Assembly: GCA_002339265.1 (NCBI GenBank)
Contig: DDKG01000106.1
Span: forward strand, 1 to 9,350
Source of the DNA: Massilia sp. UBA2604
Lineage (GTDB): Bacteria > Pseudomonadota > Gammaproteobacteria > Burkholderiales > Burkholderiaceae_D
Direction: 5' to 3'
Length of the DNA stretch: 9,350 bases
Position numbers and translations under genes: made by a program. The notes under the pieces are model-generated. The model made no database searches. It was not told the DNA's origin and saw only the letters and a program-made list of their open reading frames with translations. Below, piece by piece: positions 1 through 6,356 of this stretch. How positions within the stretch are numbered: position 1 is the stretch's first letter; each line of letters starts with the position of its first letter.

Positions 1-1092
1 GACGCCAATGATGTCGACGATGCGCTGCGAGGCGGCGTCGATGCGGCCCATGGTGCCGACCACGTCCGCCACCATGCGGCCGCCTTCGCCGGCGACGCCG
101 GCGGCGTTGGCCGCCAGGCTGTTGGCGCGGCGCGCATGCTCGGTGTTCTGGCGCACGGTGGACGTCAGTTCTTCCATCGACGCCGCCGTTTCTTCGAGCG
201 AGCCGGCCTGCTGTTCGGTGCGGCTAGACAAGTCCTGGTTGCCGCTGGCGATCTCGCCTGATGCGGTGGCGATGGTGGCGGTGCCGTCGCGCACCTGGCC
301 GACGATGGCCGCGAGGCTGCCGTTCATGCGCGACAGCGCCGCCATCAGCTGGCCGACCTCGTCACCGCGCTCGAGCGCCTGGCGGCTGAACTGGCTGGTC
401 AGGTCGCCGCCGGCCACGCGCTCGGCCACCTCGACCGCCTGGCGCAGCGGCGCCGTGATCGAGCGGCTGATGAACCAGGCGCAGGCAGCGCCCAGCAGCA
501 GGGCGGCGCCGCCCAGCGTGAACAGGACCACGCGGGTGCTGGCATAGGATTCGAGGATCGACTGGGCGACGCCGTCGGCGGCAGTGATCTGCATGGTCGC
601 GAACTTGTCGACCGTGGCCAGGTAGGACACGGTGCGCGGGGCCAGTCGATCGCGATAGATCTCGTCGAGCTGGGCGCGGTTGCCTTCGCGCTTGGCCTGG
701 AACAGCGCGTCGCGCGCCGCCATATAGCCCAGGCGTTCTTCCTTGACGAGCTTGAACTGCTCGCGCACGGCGCGATTGCGCAGCGACTCCTCGATTTCCT
801 TCTGCAGCACGTTGGAGCGGCTGGTGATCGCCTGGCGGCGCGGGCCGATCACGTCCAGGATGCCGCCGTCCGCGGCGTAATAGACGGTTTCGTTGATCGC
901 GCTGTTGATTTCGATATTGCGGCGCCACTCGGCGACGCTGCGCTGGTTCTTGATGCTGGTATTGACCAGGCGGTGGGTCAGGTCCGCCGCCGACTGCATA
1001 CGCGTCAGGGCGGTGGCGCTCAAGGCAAGCAGGAGTACGAGAACAATGGCAAAGCCGATGCCCAGGCGGGCGCCAATATTGAGTTTTTTCAC
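1..1092 (-). CDS. Methyl-accepting chemotaxis protein, copy 1 (3' end outside window)
   Basis: Membrane chemoreceptor that would pass a periplasmic or membrane signal to CheA/CheW at the cell pole. 364 codons are visible before the left edge. A GTG start (V-K-K-L-N-I-G-A-R-L-G) is chosen because it aligns exactly with the ATG of the neighbouring paralogue; its Shine-Dalgarno is weak (GGA about 12 bases upstream). Order: TM1 about residues 10-30, 4-helix-bundle-type sensor about 31-187, TM2 about 188-209 (VVLFTLGGAALLLGAACAWF), HAMP about 210-266, then the start of the signalling domain with the methylation-helix sequence [20 protein letters not shown]. The highly conserved hairpin tip should lie just outside the window. 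Compared with its paralogue it carries three extra residues in HAMP. It lies downstream of that paralogue on the same strand after a 217-bp gap, which probably holds its own promoter. The ligand is unknown. The family call is certain; the start is likely. Confidence 0.93.
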   Translation of the reverse strand, partial: MKKLNIGARLGIGFAIVLVLLLALSATALTRMQSAADLTHRLVNTSIKNQRSVAEWRRNIEINSAINETVYYAADGGILDVIGPRRQAITSRSNVLQKEIEESLRNRAVREQFKLVKEERLGYMAARDALFQAKREGNRAQLDEIYRDRLAPRTVSYLATVDKFATMQITAADGVAQSILESYASTRVVLFTLGGAALLLGAACAWFISRSITAPLRQAVEVAERVAGGDLTSQFSRQALERGDEVGQLMAALSRMNGSLAAIVGQVRDGTATIATASGEIASGNQDLSSRTEQQAGSLEETAASMEELTSTVRQNTEHARRANSLAANAAGVAGEGGRMVADVVGTMGRIDAASQRIVDIIGV

Positions 1093-1124
1093 GAGGGTGG
1101 TTTCCAGGCTGCGTCGTTGCAGGG

Positions 1125-1142
1125 CGGCCGCAGGCGCGGCCG
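1125..1142 (-). other. 7-bp GC hairpin in the leader of chemoreceptor copy 1
   Basis: CGGCCGC and GCGGCCG form a perfect 7-bp inverted repeat around the 4-base loop AGGC. It lies 32 bases upstream of the GTG start, inside the probable 5' leader. No T run follows on either strand, so it is not an intrinsic terminator. It could shape translation initiation or be chance in GC-rich DNA. Confidence 0.35.
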
Positions 1143-1210
1143 GACCGGACTGGCGCCGCACGGATGCTCCCGCAGGGGAGGCCGCATGCAGCGCCAGAGC
1201 GAAGACCCTC

Positions 1211-1257
1211 AGTATAACCCGCAAAACCAGCAATTCACTTGCCGTGCGGCAAATTTG
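1211..1257 (-). promoter_or_regulatory. Putative promoter/operator of chemoreceptor copy 1
   Basis: On the minus strand TATACT (1216-1211) resembles a -10 hexamer 118 bases before the GTG start. Centred 30 bases upstream of it is the element at 1239-1257, which on the plus strand contains TTGCCG-TG-CGGCAA, a perfect 6-bp inverted repeat. Almost the same element lies at a similar distance upstream of the paralogue (3043-3061), which is why it is reported. No good -35 or sigma-28 box was found, so the regulator may instead act through the palindrome. Promoter function is inferred. Confidence 0.35.
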
Positions 1258-1284
1258 CAACATGCGTGATATCCGATGTTGCAA
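1255..1284. repeat. 9-bp inverted repeat between the two chemoreceptor genes
   Basis: TTGCAACAT (1255-1263) and ATGTTGCAA (1276-1284) are perfect inverted copies separated by 12 bases that include the palindrome GATATC. Half-site centres are 21 bp apart, two DNA turns, as for a dimeric regulator. It begins 26 bp after the stop of copy 2 and overlaps by 3 bp the element shared with the other chemoreceptor. An RNA hairpin is possible, but no T run follows, so a terminator role is weak. Confidence 0.45.
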
Positions 1285-1309
1285 TCAAATGCACTGCTCG
1301 AAGCCCGGG

Positions 1310-2908
1310 TCAGGCCGGCAAGGCGATACGCACCTGCTGCGGCTGCGGCTCGGTCCCGGCGCCGCCGCCGTGGCCAAGGCGGAAGGTGCCGACCACGGAC
1401 GACAGCTGCCCGGCCTGCTCGCGCATCGCATCTGCCGCCGCCGACGCCTGCTCGACCAGGGCCGCGTTCTGCTGGGTCACGCGATCCATCTCGGCGATGG
1501 CGGTGTTCACCTGCTCGATGCCGGTGCTCTGTTCTTCGCTGGCGGCGGCGATCTCGCCCATGATCACGGTGACCTGGCGGATGCCGTCCACGATCTGTCC
1601 CATGGTGGCGCCGGCGCGCGCCACCTGCTCGGTGCCTTGCTGGACCTGGCCCACCGAATCGTCGATCAGGTCCTTGATTTCCTTCGCCGCCGCGGCGGAG
1701 CGATGCGCCAGGGTGCGTACTTCGCCGGCGACGACCGCGAAGCCACGGCCCTGTTCGCCGGCCCTGGCCGCTTCGACCGCCGCATTCAGGGCCAGGATAT
1801 TGGTCTGGAATGCGATGCCGTCAATAACGCCGATGATGTCGACGATGCGCTGCGACGAAGCGTCGATGCGGCCCATCGTGCCGACCACCTCGTCAACCAT
1901 CCTGCCGCCTTCGCCGGCGATGGCCGCGGCGTTGGCGGCCAGGCCGTTGGCGCGGCGCGCATGCTCGGTGTTCTGGCGTACGGTGGACGTGAGTTCTTCC
2001 ATCGAGGCCGCGGTTTCTTCCAGCGAGCCGGCCTGCTGTTCGGTGCGGCTCGACAGGTCCTGGTTGCCGCTGGCGATCTCGCCGGACGCCTGCGCGATGG
2101 CCGCGCTGCCGTCGCGCACCTGGCCGACGATGGTGGCCAGGCTGGCGTTCATGCGCCCCAGCGCCTCCATCAGCTGGGCGACCTCGTCGCGGCCGTGCGC
2201 CTCGACCCGGCTGCCAAGGTCGCCGCCGGCCACGCGCTCGGCCACGTCGACAGCCTGTCGCAGCGGTGCGGTGATCGAACGGGTGATGAACCAGGCGAAG
2301 CCGGCGCCCAGGGCGACGGCGGCTACTGCGAGGACCAGCAGGATGACGCGGGTCTCGGCATAGGATGCCAGGATGGTGGTGCCGACGCCGGCGGTGGCGG
2401 TGCTCTGGCGGTTGGCGAATTCTTCCAGCGCGGCCTCGAAGGCGCGGGCGCGTGGCACGAACTGCACGCTGTAGGCCTGCTCCAGGCGCACCGGATCGCC
2501 CGCCAGCTTGGCCTCGATCACGGCTTCACGCGCGCCGTCGTAGGCGCCGCGCAGTTCCTTGGCGCGGTTCAGGAACACGCGCACTTTTTCGTTGAGCAGG
2601 TTGGCGTCGACGTCGGCCTGCAGGGCCTCGGCCTGGCGGATGGTGGCGCGCAGGCGCGGTGTCATCTGCGCCACCACCCCGGCGTCGCTCGCATGGTAGA
2701 TGGCGTCGATCATGGCGTCGCTGACCTCGACCGCCTTGCGCCACTCGGACACCGTGTACTGGTTCTTGGTACTGGTGTTCACCAGGCGGTAGGTCAGGTC
2801 GCCCGCGGTCTGCATGCGGGTGAGGGCGGTGGCAGCCATGATCAGCAGCAGGGCAAGGACGACGGCGAAGGCGAGCCCCAGGCGGGCGCCTATCTTCAGG
2901 TTCTTCAT
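1310..2908 (-). CDS. Methyl-accepting chemotaxis protein, copy 2 (complete)
   Basis: Complete 532-aa chemoreceptor. TM1 is about residues 9-29 ([20 protein letters not shown]), the periplasmic 4-helix-bundle-type sensor about 30-187, TM2 about 188-208, HAMP about 209-262 with its DExxQL end at 241-246, and the cytoplasmic coiled-coil signalling domain about 265-505. The conserved hairpin tip spans about 364-388 ([20 protein letters not shown]), where CheA/CheW bind. The C-terminus (QQVRIALPA) has no NWETF-like CheR/CheB tether. The frame stays open to 3076, but the start at 2908 is preferred: it gives [10 protein letters not shown] directly before TM1, matches the paralogue, and has a GAGAAAG Shine-Dalgarno-like site about 10 bases upstream. 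The extra 56 residues of the longer reading look non-coding (Cys/His/Arg-rich) and would misplace TM1. It is the upstream member of a tandem pair; the ligand is not predictable. Confidence 0.95.
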   Translation of the reverse strand: MKNLKIGARLGLAFAVVLALLLIMAATALTRMQTAGDLTYRLVNTSTKNQYTVSEWRKAVEVSDAMIDAIYHASDAGVVAQMTPRLRATIRQAEALQADVDANLLNEKVRVFLNRAKELRGAYDGAREAVIEAKLAGDPVRLEQAYSVQFVPRARAFEAALEEFANRQSTATAGVGTTILASYAETRVILLVLAVAAVALGAGFAWFITRSITAPLRQAVDVAERVAGGDLGSRVEAHGRDEVAQLMEALGRMNASLATIVGQVRDGSAAIAQASGEIASGNQDLSSRTEQQAGSLEETAASMEELTSTVRQNTEHARRANGLAANAAAIAGEGGRMVDEVVGTMGRIDASSQRIVDIIGVIDGIAFQTNILALNAAVEAARAGEQGRGFAVVAGEVRTLAHRSAAAAKEIKDLIDDSVGQVQQGTEQVARAGATMGQIVDGIRQVTVIMGEIAAASEEQSTGIEQVNTAIAEMDRVTQQNAALVEQASAAADAMREQAGQLSSVVGTFRLGHGGGAGTEPQPQQVRIALPA

Positions 2909-3016
2909 TCGACAATTCTTTCTCGGTTGGTGGCATTGGCTGCCGCACCGCTCGCGTAAGGCGAGGCGAAGGCGGGGCCGAAGCATAATTACATCAATCA
3001 GGATGCGGAAACCGAT

Positions 3017-3061
3017 AGTGTATCGCAATAATGAAGGCCATGTTGCCGTGCAGCAAAATTG
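3017..3061 (-). promoter_or_regulatory. Putative promoter/operator of chemoreceptor copy 2
   Basis: The plus-strand sequence at 3043-3061 matches the element before copy 1 (1239-1257) at 17 of 19 positions: TTGCCGTGC, then A in place of G, then GCAAA, then A in place of T, then TTG. On the minus strand it is followed after 20 bases by TACACT (3022-3017), a -10-like hexamer 108 bases before the ATG of copy 2. The rest of the 278-bp divergent region (2909-3186) shows only the promoter-like site for the small plus-strand gene and no further reading frame with a ribosome site. Function is inferred from the conservation. Confidence 0.33.
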
Positions 3062-3124
3062 GTGACAGGACGGCATCGAAGGTATCGCGCGTCGAGTCCT
3101 ACAAGGAGCAAGGCCGACCTCCTA

Positions 3125-3152
3125 TTGGCGCAGGATGAGGAACGGATAAGAT
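3125..3152 (+). promoter_or_regulatory. Sigma-70-like promoter of the small hydrophilic gene
   Basis: TTGGCG (3125-3130) and TAAGAT (3147-3152) are separated by 16 bases, each matching 4 of 6 consensus positions. Transcription would start near 3159, leaving a leader of about 28 bases before ATG 3187. The match is modest and other placements are possible. Confidence 0.35.
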
Positions 3153-3186
3153 GATCGTCACATCATTGAGTAATGAGGAGATCGCC

Positions 3187-3561
3187 ATGTCGACACAGAA
3201 CGAAGGCAAGGATGTGAAAGGACGCAGCTGGGATCAGGTCACCGACGGGACCACCAGCGCGGCGACCATGGGCGCCGGCTCCACCGGCGACGTTGGCGCC
3301 AGTGCCGAGCGCAAGGACCCGGCCCAGCGCCAGGGCGATGGCGCAATGCAACAAGGCGGGCAGGGCAGCCAGGCTGGCCGTACCGACGACCTGCTGGCCG
3401 GCGGCTCGAACGACGAGCAGTCCGACCAGGGCTTCCAGGGCGGTGGCAATCGCCAGTCGAGCCCTGACGGGAATAAGCAGACTGGGCGCCAAAGCGAAGC
3501 AGGCGCGGCGACTGCCGACGACGACGAGTACGACCAGGGAACGGCGCGCCGGCAGCCCTAG
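3187..3561 (+). CDS. Small Gly/Gln/Asp-rich hydrophilin-like protein, function unknown
   Basis: I do not recognise this 124-aa protein. ATG 3187 (M-S-T-Q-N-E-G-K) is chosen because AGGAG ends 6 bases before it; an in-frame ATG at 3151 lacks such a site. By my count it has about 23 Gly, 16 Gln and 15 Asp, with no Cys, His or Ile and only a handful of Leu, Val and aromatic residues. No signal peptide, membrane helix or folded domain is visible, so it is almost certainly disordered and cytoplasmic. High glycine plus extreme hydrophilicity is the signature of hydrophilins, which are linked to water or osmotic stress in other organisms; that role here is inference. GC-ending codons match the neighbours, and the frame has its own ribosome site, so it is probably a real gene. 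It stands alone, divergent from the chemoreceptor and convergent with the acetyltransferase, sharing the CTAG stop. Confidence 0.8.
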   Translation: MSTQNEGKDVKGRSWDQVTDGTTSAATMGAGSTGDVGASAERKDPAQRQGDGAMQQGGQGSQAGRTDDLLAGGSNDEQSDQGFQGGGNRQSSPDGNKQTGRQSEAGAATADDDEYDQGTARRQP

Positions 3562-4103
3562 ATGTCGGCCTCCCTCGTCAGGCGGTACAGCACGTGCTGC
3601 GCCAGGCGGTGGCCCGGCGCCAGGGCGGGGTGCTTGAAGTCCCCGCCAGGGTCACGCTGCATGCCCAGGCGTTCCATCACGTGGCGCGAGCGCAGATTGT
3701 CCGGCACCGTGAACGAGACGATCTCGTCCAGATCCAGCGCCTCGAAGCCGTGGCGCAGGCAGGCGGCGGCGGCTTCGGTTGCGTAACCCTTGCCCCAATG
3801 CGCGGCGCCGAGGCGCCAGCCGATGTCGGTGCAGGGTGCGATCGGCAGGCCGTCCGGATGTCGCTTGAGGCCGACGAAGCCGGCCAGCTCGCCGCTGTCC
3901 GCCACTTCGAGCGCCAGGTAGCCGATGCCGGTCTCGCGCTGCATCGCATTGTGAACCTGCATGAAACGCTCGACCTGCTCCATGCTCATCGGCCCGGGCA
4001 GGAATTCGAACACCCGCGGATCCTGGTTCAGCGCATGGAACGTGGCGGCGTCGTCGTCGCGCCAGGCGCGCAGCAGCAGTCTTTCGGTACGAATCACTTC
4101 CAT
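3558..4103 (-). CDS. GNAT-family N-acetyltransferase (RimJ/RimL-like)
   Basis: 181-aa acetyl-CoA-dependent N-acetyltransferase, the usual length for RimJ/RimL-type GNAT proteins. It opens with the typical strand TERLLLRAWRDDDA (residues 6-19). The acetyl-CoA pyrophosphate loop is seen at about 97-110 (RLGAAHWGKGYATE), followed by the conserved helix AAAACLRHGFEALDLDEI. The late family motif is VPDNLRSRHVMERLGM (133-148), with Asn136 and Ser139 in the expected places. Members acetylate ribosomal protein N-termini or small amines; the substrate cannot be told from sequence. ATG 4103 is preceded by AAAGG about 5 bases upstream. It is a single gene. Its TAG stop overlaps that of the convergent small gene within CTAG, and no intrinsic terminator fits between them. 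Confidence 0.93.
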   Translation of the reverse strand: MEVIRTERLLLRAWRDDDAATFHALNQDPRVFEFLPGPMSMEQVERFMQVHNAMQRETGIGYLALEVADSGELAGFVGLKRHPDGLPIAPCTDIGWRLGAAHWGKGYATEAAAACLRHGFEALDLDEIVSFTVPDNLRSRHVMERLGMQRDPGGDFKHPALAPGHRLAQHVLYRLTREADI

Positions 4104-4202
4104 GCCCGCCTTTCGCTGCCCAGTGGTGAAAGGCGCGATGATCTCACCTCATGCGACTGCCGACAAGCACGGAAAACGGCCGCAGGTCCCCGGCGGCCAT
4201 AC

Positions 4203-4250
4203 TGACACTCTTCGCATTTTGATAACCGACGGCAAGTTTGTGTCAAAATG
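4203..4250 (+). promoter_or_regulatory. Probable promoter and operator of the TetR-family gene
   Basis: CATTTTGA (4215-4222) and TCAAAATG (4243-4250) form a perfect 8-bp inverted repeat with a 20-bp spacer. TGACAC (4203-4208) and GTGTCA (4240-4245) form a second pair, and TTTG-TGT-CAAA (4237-4247) a short palindrome. TTGATA (4219-4224) is a 5-of-6 match to a -35 hexamer, with a weak -10 (CAAAAT, 4244-4249) just before the gene. Overlap of repeats and promoter suggests autorepression by the TetR product; this is inferred. Confidence 0.45.
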
Positions 4251-4255
4251 TGGCC

Positions 4256-4921
4256 ATGAACCAAGAGCTTTCCAATATGCCCGCGCTGACGCCTGCGCTG
4301 ACGCGCTCCTACCGCGGACAGTCGCAGGAGCAGCGCCGTGCCGAGCGCCGCAGCCGCCTGATCGCGGGCGCCATCGCCGTCTATGGCGAGCGTGGCTACC
4401 ACCAGGCGACGGTGAAGGCGGTCTGCGAGGCAGCCGGCCTGACCGAACGTTATTTCTACGAGTCCTTTGCCAACAGCGAAGCGCTGCTGATCGATTCCTA
4501 TAACGCCGTCACCTATTCGGTGCTGGGCGAGATCCTGCGTGCTGGCGAGGCGGCGGGACGTGGGCAGGTAGCGCGTGCCCGCGCCATGCTGCACGCGTAT
4601 TTTGCGGCCCTGCAGCGCGAACCGCAGTCGGCGCGCGTGTTCCTGGTCGAGATCCGCGGCGTGAGCCGCGCCGTGGACCAGGCTTTCGACGCGTCGCTGC
4701 GCGCCATCGGCCGCGAGGTAGCACGGGTGCTGGCGTCGGAAGCAGTGGATGATGAATTGCTGCAGGCAGGCGTGATCGGCGGCGTGATCCACATCGCCCT
4801 GCGCTGGATCGAGGACGGTTACCAGCCGGCGATCGACAGCGCGGTGGATTCGGCATTGCGCCTGGGGACGGCCTTGGCCACCCCGCCGCGCAAGCGCCGC
4901 GCGCGACCGCCAGCGGCCTGA
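4256..4921 (+). CDS. TetR/AcrR-family transcriptional regulator
   Basis: 221-aa one-component regulator. The N-terminal TetR DNA-binding domain covers about residues 28-75 (RAERRSRLIAGAIAVYGERG, then TVKAVCEAAGLTERYFYESF with the recognition-helix signature YFYESF). The C-terminal part, about 85-205, is the all-helical ligand-binding and dimerisation region and is not assignable to a known inducer class. The tail is basic (PPRKRRARPP). The start is uncertain. ATG 4256 has no clear Shine-Dalgarno and could be near-leaderless, whereas ATG 4277 has AAGAG 9 bases upstream and would give 214 aa; a TTG at 4238 is unlikely. Its upstream region holds inverted repeats that may be its own operator. It faces the bkd operon tail to tail, so a regulatory link with branched-chain keto acid catabolism is possible but unproven; known bkd regulators (BkdR in Pseudomonas) are Lrp-type. 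Confidence 0.9.
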   Translation: MNQELSNMPALTPALTRSYRGQSQEQRRAERRSRLIAGAIAVYGERGYHQATVKAVCEAAGLTERYFYESFANSEALLIDSYNAVTYSVLGEILRAGEAAGRGQVARARAMLHAYFAALQREPQSARVFLVEIRGVSRAVDQAFDASLRAIGREVARVLASEAVDDELLQAGVIGGVIHIALRWIEDGYQPAIDSAVDSALRLGTALATPPRKRRARPPAA

Positions 4922-4951
4922 AGAAAAGCGCCGCCCCGGACGGGACGGCGC
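4921..4951 (-). terminator. Intrinsic terminator of the bkd operon
   Basis: GCGCCG and CGGCGC (4928-4933 and 4946-4951) pair, then after one mismatch CCC pairs with GGG around the loop GGAC. On the minus strand the hairpin is followed directly by TTTTCTT (4927-4921). It lies 6 bases past the lpd stop codon. On the plus strand no T run follows, so it is a poorer terminator for the TetR gene, whose stop codon ends where the T run begins. Confidence 0.8.
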
Positions 4952-4957
4952 AGCTGC

Positions 4958-6352
4958 TCAGATGTGCAGGGCGTGGCCGAGCGCGCGCAGCGCGGCTTCC
5001 TGCACCGCCTCGCCCAGGGTCGGGTGGGCGTGGATCGTGCGGGCGACGTCTTCCAGCAGGGCCCCCAGCTCGATCGACTGGGTAAAGCCGCCCGCCAGTT
5101 CCGACACCCCGACGCCGACTGCCTGCCAGCCCAGGATCAGGTGGTTGTCCTTGCGCGCGACCACGCGCACGAAACCATCCGTGCCCTCGATCGTCATCGC
5201 ACGGCCGTTGGCGCTGAACGGGAAGCTGGCGTGGATGGCGTCGATGCCGGCGGCCTGCGCCTCGGATGGCGACATGCCGGCCACGACGATCTCGGGATCG
5301 GTGTAGCACACCGCGGGAATCGCCGCCGGCTGGAACCAGCGGCGCTTGCCGGCGATGATCTCGGCCACCATCTCGCCCTGGGCCATGGCGCGGTGGGCCA
5401 GCATCGGCTCACCGGTCAGGTCGCCGATCGCCCACACATTGCGCATCGAGGTGCGGCATTGTTCGTCGACCTTGATCGCGCGGCCGGCCATGTCGAGCAT
5501 CAGGTTTTCCAGGCCCCAGCCGGTGGTGGCCGGCTTGCGGCCGACGGCCACCAGCACCTTGTCGGCTTCGAGATAGGCCTCGACGCCGGATGCGTCGCGC
5601 ACTTTCACGCGCTCGCCTTCCATGCCCAGTACCGAGGTGGCCAGGCGCAGCTCCACGCCGAGGCGCTCGAGCGACTTGGCCACCGGTTTCACCAATTCGG
5701 CGTCATAGGCGGGCAGGATGCGCTCGGCCGCTTCGACCACCGTCACCTGGCTGCCCAGCTTGCGGTAGGCCGTGCCCAGCTCCAGGCCGATATAGCCGGC
5801 GCCGACCACCACCAGGCGGCGCGGCACGGCGTCTTGCGACAGCGCCTCGGTCGACGAAATCACCTTGTCGCCGAAGGGCATGAAGGGCAGCTCGACGGCC
5901 TGCGAACCGCTGGCCAGCAGCAGGTGTTCGCAGCGGATGCGCACCGTTTCCTGGCCATCGGCCTCGACTTCGACGGTCTTGCCGTCCAGGACCTTGGCCC
6001 AGCCGTGCACCATGCGCACGCCCTGTTTTTTCAGGAGGGCGCCGACGCCGCCGGTCAGGCGCTTGACGATGCCATCCTTCCAGGCCACGGTGCGTCCCAG
6101 GTCGATCTTCGGGTTCTCGACGCTGATCCCGAGCGGCGATTCCTGGGCCGCGTAGGTCGCCGCCTTGTGGTACTCGTCGGCCGCATGGATCAGCGCCTTC
6201 GACGGGATGCAGCCGATGTTCAGGCAGGTGCCGCCAGGGTTCGCGCCCTCGACCACGATGGCCGGGATGCCCAGCTGGCCGGCGCGGATGCCGGCCACGT
6301 AGCCGCCGGGACCGCCGCCGATGATCAATAAAGTGGTGTTGATCGTCTCCAT
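4958..6352 (-). CDS. lpdA: Dihydrolipoyl dehydrogenase (E3 of the branched-chain keto acid dehydrogenase)
   Basis: 464-aa flavoprotein that reoxidises the dihydrolipoyl arm of E2, passing electrons through a disulphide and FAD to NAD+. The FAD Rossmann motif is GGGPGG (residues 12-17). The redox disulphide is Cys43-Cys48 in [15 protein letters not shown]. The NAD-binding motif is [12 protein letters not shown] (about 182-193), the second FAD motif AIGDL is at 308-312, and the C-terminal dimer-interface active site His443/Glu448 lies in HAHPTLGEA. Length and residues are complete. It begins 4 bp after bkdB with GGAG about 8 bases before the ATG, the Shine-Dalgarno overlapping the bkdB stop. 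As last gene of the operon it corresponds to the dedicated E3 (lpdV in Pseudomonas), though such E3s may also serve other complexes. An intrinsic terminator follows. Confidence 0.97.
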   Translation of the reverse strand: METINTTLLIIGGGPGGYVAGIRAGQLGIPAIVVEGANPGGTCLNIGCIPSKALIHAADEYHKAATYAAQESPLGISVENPKIDLGRTVAWKDGIVKRLTGGVGALLKKQGVRMVHGWAKVLDGKTVEVEADGQETVRIRCEHLLLASGSQAVELPFMPFGDKVISSTEALSQDAVPRRLVVVGAGYIGLELGTAYRKLGSQVTVVEAAERILPAYDAELVKPVAKSLERLGVELRLATSVLGMEGERVKVRDASGVEAYLEADKVLVAVGRKPATTGWGLENLMLDMAGRAIKVDEQCRTSMRNVWAIGDLTGEPMLAHRAMAQGEMVAEIIAGKRRWFQPAAIPAVCYTDPEIVVAGMSPSEAQAAGIDAIHASFPFSANGRAMTIEGTDGFVRVVARKDNHLILGWQAVGVGVSELAGGFTQSIELGALLEDVARTIHAHPTLGEAVQEAALRALGHALHI

Positions 6353-6356
6353 CGGC

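Noticed and set aside
1239..1265. Sigma-54 promoter reading of the palindromic element
   Set aside because: A GG...GC pair is present, but the spacing between them is 7 rather than 10 bases and the TGGCAC core is missing.
893..2959. Very long open frame (688 codons) on the plus strand antisense to both chemoreceptors
   Set aside because: It is the mirror of GC-rich codons in the real genes, has His/Gly/Ala-rich composition without any family motif, crosses the intergenic region and lacks a ribosome site.
2994..3018. Possible sigma-28 (FliA) box on the plus strand: TCAA followed by CCGATAG
   Set aside because: Spacing is 13-14 instead of about 15 bases and it points away from the chemoreceptors, toward the small hydrophilic gene; probably chance.
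2909..3076. 56-residue N-terminal extension of chemoreceptor copy 2
   Set aside because: It lacks a ribosome site, has composition unlike a protein N-terminus, would cover the putative promoter, and the paralogue begins at the equivalent of 2908.
3139..3159. GGAAC...CGTC resembling an extracytoplasmic-function sigma promoter
   Set aside because: Spacer is 12 bases rather than the usual 16-17, so it does not fit; a sigma-70-like site in the same place is better.
3151..3167. ATGAT-CGTCAC-ATCAT inverted repeat before the small gene
   Set aside because: Only a 5-bp stem with 6-base spacer, easily expected by chance; not conserved with anything else in the window.
4094..4792. Minus-strand open frame of 232 codons antisense to the TetR gene
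   Set aside because: The plus strand has a clear TetR DNA-binding domain; the minus frame has no recognisable feature and runs into the acetyltransferase start.
4964..6331. Open frame of 455 codons antisense to lpd
   Set aside because: Codon-bias shadow; the opposite strand has all dihydrolipoyl dehydrogenase motifs and this frame has none.
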